Notes under the pieces: generated by a model
Database searches by the model: none
What the model saw: the letters and a program-made list of their open reading frames with translations, nothing else
What the model was told of the DNA's origin: nothing
Shown here: piece by piece, positions 58,522 to 64,000 of the stretch
Layout of the letters: each line of letters begins with the position of its first letter
Numbering within the stretch: position 1 is the first letter of the stretch
Program-made: the position numbers and the translations under genes
Assembly (NCBI RefSeq): GCF_036370855.1
Contig: NC_088105.1
Span: 11,723,619-11,787,618 of the forward strand
Source: Dromaius novaehollandiae
Taxonomy: Eukaryota; Chordata; Aves; Casuariiformes; Dromaiidae
DNA length: 64,000 nucleotides
Direction of reading: 5' to 3'

Positions 58522-59442
58522 GTAAGTATTTCTTTTCCATCCACATCTGGTTTGCTCCCCTGAATTACAGGCGTGGTAGTTAGCACATTATTTATGGCAA
58601 TTTTGCCTATTTGTTTATATATACTAATGTTATGAGTCCCACAGAAATACTGACTTTTGCAAAGGACTCCTTGTCATCCAAAAGCTACTTGTTTTCCTTC
58701 CCTGTCTGGAACAGCTATCGCAGCCAAAAATGACTCTTACAGCTCAAGTTTTCCTTGCTTTGAAGCCCAGCAAGGACTGGTTCAGAGTCTCAGCTGAGGA
58801 CTGGCTTATGTTACTTCATCTTAGACTAGATTCCTAACCAAATTAAGCTGTAAGTGTGGTTTAAACTCTGGTTGAACACAAGGGTTGAACTAACCTGCTC
58901 TCAGAGGTGGAAATGGTGCAACCTGCTCATGTGAACAAGACAGCACCCTTGAGGAAAGCTCTTGGAGCTGCGACAGACACTGCTTTCTGGACTGAATTGG
59001 AGACCCGTGTCTCAAGATCTTTGGGCTGTGGAACCAGGAAAGGTCTCTACATCTTCCCTGAAGCACCTGCCTATGTACATTGCCTCCTGGCACAGTGAGG
59101 TCCTGAATTCAGGGAACAGGAGGGCAGAAGTGGGGTGCTTTTACTGGGGTTTAATTTTTGTAGTCTGGAGGATAATCAGGGGTCCTCGAGTTTCTATGGG
59201 AGTTGAAAGAAAGGACAGAGCAAACTGGCACTGTTCCCAGTCCAAAATGTTTTTACTAATTGCATGCAACCTTCCTTACAAGAGACAGAGACTGCAAATA
59301 CCACAGGCAGTTTAATTACCACTGCTGGTTCACATTGATCTTATTTATGCTGCTCCCAGGGCTGCGTGTGTGTGCAGGGAATGTGCGCAGGGTAGGAACA
59401 GGTTGTGTAAGGAATTGTGAATCAATGTGGAGGGACTAAGCA

Positions 59443-59446
<4 letters not shown>
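58522..59446. other. Non-coding stretch, nothing recognised
   Basis: No gene or repeat was identified after the exon-like segment. An ATTATTTATGG patch lies near 58,588. Confidence 0.4.

Positions 59447-59496
<50 letters not shown>
59447..59496. repeat. GT microsatellite, about 25 units
   Basis: A pure GT run of 50 bp is preceded by GTGC and followed by ATGTATTTTGAGGGGGGG. It can form Z-DNA and is probably length-polymorphic. Dipeptide-repeat open frames across it are artefacts. Confidence 0.97.
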
Positions 59497-59500
<4 letters not shown>

Positions 59501-59985
59501 ATTTTGAGGGGGGGATCTTTCCAAAGAGCTGAGCGCTCTCGTCCTGGTTGTCTGCCTCTGGCACACCGGACAGCCGTGTTCCGGATACCCCAGTGATGCT
59601 GGCGCAGGGCACAAGCAGGAGTGGGAAAGGGGCCAAATGCAGGTGAACCCTGGTGCAGGGGACACGTGCCAGGGTGAGTTTGACCGGCCACCAGCTTAAT
59701 TCATGGGCCTGTTTCCTGTAGCCTGCTTGGCTCAGCCATCACTCTGTTAGCGGCTGGCTCAGCTCTAAGGCCCAGCAGTGAATTGCTTCGCCTTTTCTAA
59801 CCTTCCCCTCCTTGAAAGCAATGAGTTTCTTCTCTGTCCCAAAGGGGAGGGGGGAGAAAGTAGCATGGGAGGAATCTGACATGAGCAGGCTGATGGCTGC
59901 CGTCCCAGTGCAGGCTCAGCAAATGGGGCTCATGATGGATGAATGTGCAGGGCAAGAAGTAATAAAATGGGCCCCAGTCATGTAA
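59497..59985. other. Non-coding stretch, nothing recognised
   Basis: GC-rich to about 59,700, then mixed. A CCAGG|GTGAGT donor-like site near 59,673 has no paired acceptor. Confidence 0.4.
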
Positions 59986-59989
59986 TCTT

Positions 59990-60215
59990 CCATTAAAATG
60001 AAATGCATACCAGAAATGAGGCATTTCTGCAGCTTGTACCATCTCCCACGGAAGATCATGAATAAAAGAGGCAAGTGTACTGTTGACAGATGCCGGCATG
60101 CATAAAGGACAGTTCCTATAAAGGCAAAGCCCCGGCTAACAGATGGACTAAAGATGTGAGATGCAGGAAGATTTACCAGTCTAAATAATTCAAGGGAATG
60201 TCGTATGGGGAGGCA
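59990..60215. promoter_or_regulatory. Candidate conserved regulatory island
   Basis: Unique sequence with CCATTAAAATGAAATGCATACC (POU/homeodomain-like), ATGAATAAAAGAGG, GGCATGCATAAAGG, CCTATAAAGGC, GCTAACAG and CTAAATAATTCAAGG. No repeat signature is visible and flanking DNA is GC-richer. Confidence 0.35.
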
Positions 60216-62639
60216 GTGCTCTGAGAAGGGAGCCAGCAGAAGGTACAGATGGAAAGGCAGGCCAGGCCTTTCCCACAAACCCATTAAGAACGTCGCTTGT
60301 CTGAGTGACAGTATGTTGCACAAGGCACCAGCAGAGATGGGTGGATTTGCCTCCAGCACTCCTTCTGCAAGGTCAGGAGAAGAGTTAATTTCAAAGGTTG
60401 CAACTTTTCGAGGGCATGCCTCCTCTCTTGTGAGGCTGGTTTCTCAGACCTTCCTCCTCTCTCCTCCTCTTCCTCACCACCCCACCTCCTGCCTTCGGGG
60501 AAAATGAGAGCATGGAGATGGTGCTGAAGCAATGAGTGGAGGGTTGAGATAGTAAAGGTTCAGGGCTTCCTTTGTCCTTTTCTGCCCTGCTCAGGTCTGC
60601 CGTGGGTCCCTGGCGGTCCTTTGGGCCCTTGGGGAGGCTGAACATGCCTGGTGGCTAATCTTGCTGCGGGGCTGTCGGTCCCATGCTGCAGGCCTTTTTA
60701 ATCCCGCCTTGCTGCAGGAGGATCTGCAGTGGCACTGAGCAGAGGTGAGTGCAATGGGAAGTTCGGTGTGGCTTGGAAAGGTGGGAGTGTTTGTGTGGGC
60801 AAAGAGATGCCTGTGTGCCCAGGTGCCATGTGGAGGAGAGGAGTATGAAGGGCTGCACGAAGAGAAGCAGTCAGCATGGCATGCAGAAATGAGCTGCCTC
60901 AGCTGCTGTCCCAAGCTGGATTGGTGTTCAGGAGTGAAATAGCACCCTAAAGAGTGCCCTCGGAGCACCCCAGGAGCTCCAGGTGTGGGGTAAAACCCCT
61001 TGAGACCAGACCTTGAGAAACCTGGGCTCAGTTCGGAGCTCTCCTTGGCCTTGCAGCAATGCCTCAGGTGAGTACCAGTGCAGGTGGAGGGCTCCTATGC
61101 ACTGGCTGCGGCCGTGTCTGAATACTGTCCCGTGACTGAGTACGGTTCCTCTCAGACCAAGTGGCCTTGTGCAGCCCTTTTTGCCTTCGCAGAGAGGGGC
61201 TGCTGGCTCTCATCAGTGCTGGGTGGCTGGGTTGGAGCAGAGCATGTCTACCCACCTGGCCTAGTGCTGCCCGACATTACTGGTTCATGCACGCTGGGAC
61301 ATTTGCTCTGTGGGAACATTGCACCTTGAGCTTTTACAGCTGAGAAGCGGGAGTGTTCAACTCTACTGTTAAGCACCACCAGACCTTGACATGTTATTTA
61401 TGGTCCTAGCAGGCCTCAAGGTGCCAAGCAGCCCCAGCCGTGGTGAGGTGGGTGTAGCCCCGATGCCAAAGCGAGCACTGACAGCCGAGATGCCCTTGCT
61501 CCGCCCTAAGGAGTTTTTGCACCTGCCACATTGCAATGGCCGGCATCTCTCGGAGCAAGCGAGGCCTGATGAGTGCCTCACACCCACCGCTTAAGGACAC
61601 GACCCAGGTTTGGTTTTTGGAGAGCTGGTTCTCTCATTCCAGAGGTGTCTCTGCCTGTCTGGGAGCCCTGCAAATCAGGGCTCTCTGAAGTACTTGTAAC
61701 GCACTTGGAGAACACGTCTGGTGCCTAAATGGGCTGGGCATCCTGCCTGCTGTCACTCTGGCAGGGCACCGGTCCCCAGGGAGTTCTGGCCTGTCTGGCC
61801 CTGTGGACATCTCTGATCCCTCAGGATAACCCCAGATGTTGGCACTTGGATAACTGAATCCTACCCTCAGTTTCCCCATGTGCAGACCCTGCCAGGTCTC
61901 CTGTGTCAAGCATGAAGTCTAAGTATGCAGTTCCTGCTTCTCTCTCTCTCCCCTTCCTCCCCCTCAGCACCCCGAGGCCTGTCTCTCATGGGCACAGAGC
62001 AGTGCCAGCTCCCTTCCTTTGCCCAGGGTCCCCAGGATATTGCTGATTACCCATGCCTGAGTTCCCCCTGCGTGATCCTACATGCTGGTAATAGCAGAAA
62101 GCTGAGGAGTTGACATTTAACACTCTGAACATGGGTGCCTTAGCTCTCCCCTCCTGGGGGCTCAGTCCCTCGATGAAAGCATCGATCCATGGGCTCAGAC
62201 TCTTGTGGGGCATTGGGTGGCTTTGTGGTGCTTGGTTAGCAGAGGTGGCTGCTATGAGCCATCTTGATAGAGATGCTACAGTGCCCTGATGTCAGGGCCA
62301 TGGGAGCTGGAAAAATTGTGTAAAACCCCCAAGCTATCAAGTTTAAGGCTGAGAAGACCTGGTTGAGCTGTTGAAGCATGTTGGGACAGTCTTGGCAGTG
62401 CAGGGCACAGGGGCTGAGCTGAAGTATGAAACTGGGGCAGACTTGTGTGGCTCTAGGGACAGGGTCCCATTTTCTGCTCTCCTGGGATGGGGTGTTGTGG
62501 TGGCTGAGTGCAGAGCTGGTCATCACCTCTGGAGATGCCCAGTCTCCTGTATCTCCCGGGGCTGGCTCAGTGAACGTGAAACATTTTGGAAGAAGAGGGA
62601 AGATAAAGGGTAAGATGCAGAGGGTTAGATAGAAGTCAG
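60216..62639. other. Non-coding stretch with two micro-exon-like pieces
   Basis: Strong acceptor/donor pairs frame 60,718-60,744 (27 bp; GCCTTGCTGCAG and GAG|GTGAGT) and 61,057-61,067 (11 bp; CTTGGCCTTGCAG and CAG|GTGAGT). Both could follow the 58,339 exon in an open frame, but such short pieces stay open easily by chance. A weak MIR-like core (CCTCAGTTTCCCCATGTGCAG) is near 61,865. Nothing else was recognised. Confidence 0.25.
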
Positions 62640-62644
62640 CGGCA

Positions 62645-63005
62645 GCTGCTTGGCAGAGATTGTGTGCGCTCTCCGCTCAGAGAGGACGCCTTCCCCGGGC
62701 TCGTCAGCCGTCTGCAGCATGGCGATTAATCATTGGTGTCAGAATCCCTAATCCTATTCAATGGAAAACAAACAGCGCGGCATCCAGCCCTGTGCTGAGC
62801 CCAAGCAATTAGCATGTTTACATGGGCTGGGAAGGCTCAACAAAGAGTGGCCAACGGGGGCCACGGGAAATGAACCCTTGTCAGCCCTTGATGTTCGAAG
62901 TGCTCCAGGATCCCTGGGCTCTGACCCAGGCCCAAGCTTAGAAATGTGGCTTGCGCAGATTGAATGCAGCTACTTGCTACCAAAAATTATTTTTCTTGAT
63001 TAGGG
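62645..63005. promoter_or_regulatory. Candidate conserved regulatory element
   Basis: A CpG-containing start (GTGCGCTCTCCGCTC, CCCCGGGCTCGTCAGCCGTC) leads into GGCGATTAATCATTGG (62,720-62,735, a palindromic ATTAAT-type site), CCCTAATCC, GGAAAACAAACAGCGCGGC, CAATTAGCATGTTTACATGG (forkhead plus homeodomain-like) and ends in AAAATTATTTTTC. The mix of specific sites in unique sequence is enhancer-like. Confidence 0.4.
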
Positions 63006-63029
63006 CTCAGAGCTGTGAGTGTGGGCAGC

Positions 63030-63165
63030 TGTTAAAGTGGGGGACGGTGTCTGATCCCTGCTGGGGAAATGGAGGTGTGGAGAGGGTAAGGGATTTGCTT
63101 TTCAACACAGAGTCAGTGGCAGAAGTAGCTAAACCTTGCTGCCAGCACCTTATCTCCTTTCCTCC
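63030..63165 (+). repeat. MIR/CORE-SINE copy
   Basis: GGGGAAATGGAGGTGTGGAG, AGGGTAAGGGATTTGCTTTT, CAACACAGAGTCAGTGGCAG and AAGTAGCTAAACC follow the MIR order (gaaactgaggcacagag, aggttaagtgacttgccc, cacacagctagtaagtggcag). It is diverged but collinear. Confidence 0.7.
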
Positions 63166-64000
63166 TGTCCCTCTCTGGCCCACACCACTGGAGCTACATC
63201 TGCCTGGTTGAAATTAGTTTCATGTCTGATGTTTCTCCCCCAAAGCTGTGCTTTGGATAACTGCTAAGCAGTGCTAGACTCAGCTCCCTCTGAAGGGAGG
63301 TCTGTGAACCATGGTGGGTCTCAGGCCCCTTGAGCAGATTTTAAAGAAGTTTGAGATGTGGGTTATATGGAAAGATGCAGGACTAAACAAACGCATGCTA
63401 CAGGGCTGGGTGTCCGTGGCACAGACAGCCTAGTGGTTTGCAGAAGCTATCTCAGACAAAACCATTTCCCCAAACTAAGACTAACAAAATGCTTCTTCAA
63501 AGGCTACATTGATGATCCCCTAAGGAAAAGGATCTCTGAGTGTGTGTGTGTGACCTCTGCCCATAATATACACAGCTGAACCTGTTTTAAACTAGCCAGC
63601 TCAGCACATGTGGCAGGACTTGCCCAGGTGAGCTGAGTAGTTGCTTTGATGGTGGGCTTGTGCTGCTGCAGGGCCAAAGGGACTGTTGACACCGAGCGGG
63701 TCTACATGGACCCCTGAGCTATGGCCTGTGTGGGACTGCCTTGCCTGGGCACCCTCTGCCCTGTGTAATGGCTCCTGCTCTGGCAGTCCCCTCTCTCCTA
63801 GAGGTTCAAGTTGATCACATCCTCCTGTAATCTTGTTTTCTGCATGACATAGTGTGTGGGGTTTCTCTGGAAAACCTGCATCTGTAGTATCTCCCACTCC
63901 AAGATCTTCACAAAGGGCAGGGTGAGCTACTCACAGCCAAAGCCAGGGCTCAGGGTGAAGTCCGAGATGCCCTGCGGTGCACAACGGGGAATCCTCTGTG
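63166..64000. other. Non-coding stretch to window end
   Basis: A short GTGTGTGTGTG tract is near 63,541. CAG|GTGAGC at 63,627 is donor-like without a good acceptor. No gene or repeat was recognised. Confidence 0.4.

Noticed and set aside
59345..59691. Open frames with long His-Thr dipeptide runs on the minus strand
   Set aside because: They are translations of the GT microsatellite in different frames.
1..64000. Mobile, defence or CRISPR-type microbial systems
   Set aside because: The window has splice-type signals, vertebrate SINE/LINE remnants, microsatellites and CpG depletion. There are no direct-repeat arrays, tightly packed genes or ribosome-binding sites.

Overview
The window looks like a non-coding stretch (gene desert or very long introns) of a vertebrate nuclear genome, most likely a sauropsid (crocodilian, turtle or bird). 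The evidence is an old reverse-oriented CR1 LINE fragment near 20.0-20.4 kb, several still-readable MIR/CORE-SINE copies, a fragment like the amniote repeat with a 'gtcaatggg' core near 44.37 kb, a long (GT)n tract, overall CpG scarcity, and no Alu, young L1 or other mammal-specific repeat that I recognise. So many readable ancient repeats favours a slowly evolving lineage such as crocodilians or turtles, but this is inference. There are no prokaryotic features: no operons, CRISPR arrays or insertion sequences. Long open frames here are mostly chance.

The best coding candidate is on the + strand at 20,792-21,217. Two open segments fit together in frame across a 90-bp GT-AG intron, giving a charged peptide of about 106 residues up to a possible GC splice donor, or 111 residues up to a TAG stop. 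An AATAAA lies about 170 bp after the stop. I cannot name the protein. Weaker exon-like segments with good splice signals lie at 30,289-30,413, 31,759-31,866, 42,145-42,260 and 58,339-58,521, all on the + strand. They could belong to long non-coding RNAs, to a gene extending beyond the window, or be chance.

The other recurring structure is a series of AT-rich islands with clustered TAAT/ATTA cores (homeodomain type) plus TATTTAT, POU, forkhead or GATA-like motifs in a GC-richer background. The clearest lie near 15.1, 21.6-22.1, 30.7-31.0, 36.6-37.3, 43.6-44.0, 46.1-46.6, 48.1-48.3, 51.2-51.6, 53.35-53.55, 57.9-58.2, 60.0-60.2 and 62.65-63.0 kb. This pattern is typical of conserved enhancers around developmental regulator genes. 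Conservation cannot be tested from one sequence, so these are candidates only.

Smaller features are two CpG-rich patches (15.24-15.43 and 55.73-55.86 kb), a strong G-quadruplex motif on the minus strand inside the 21.6-22.1 kb island, homopolymer tracts (C20, T25, A16), and GT repeats at 56.97 and 59.45 kb. Stretches not listed individually were read and hold nothing I can support.
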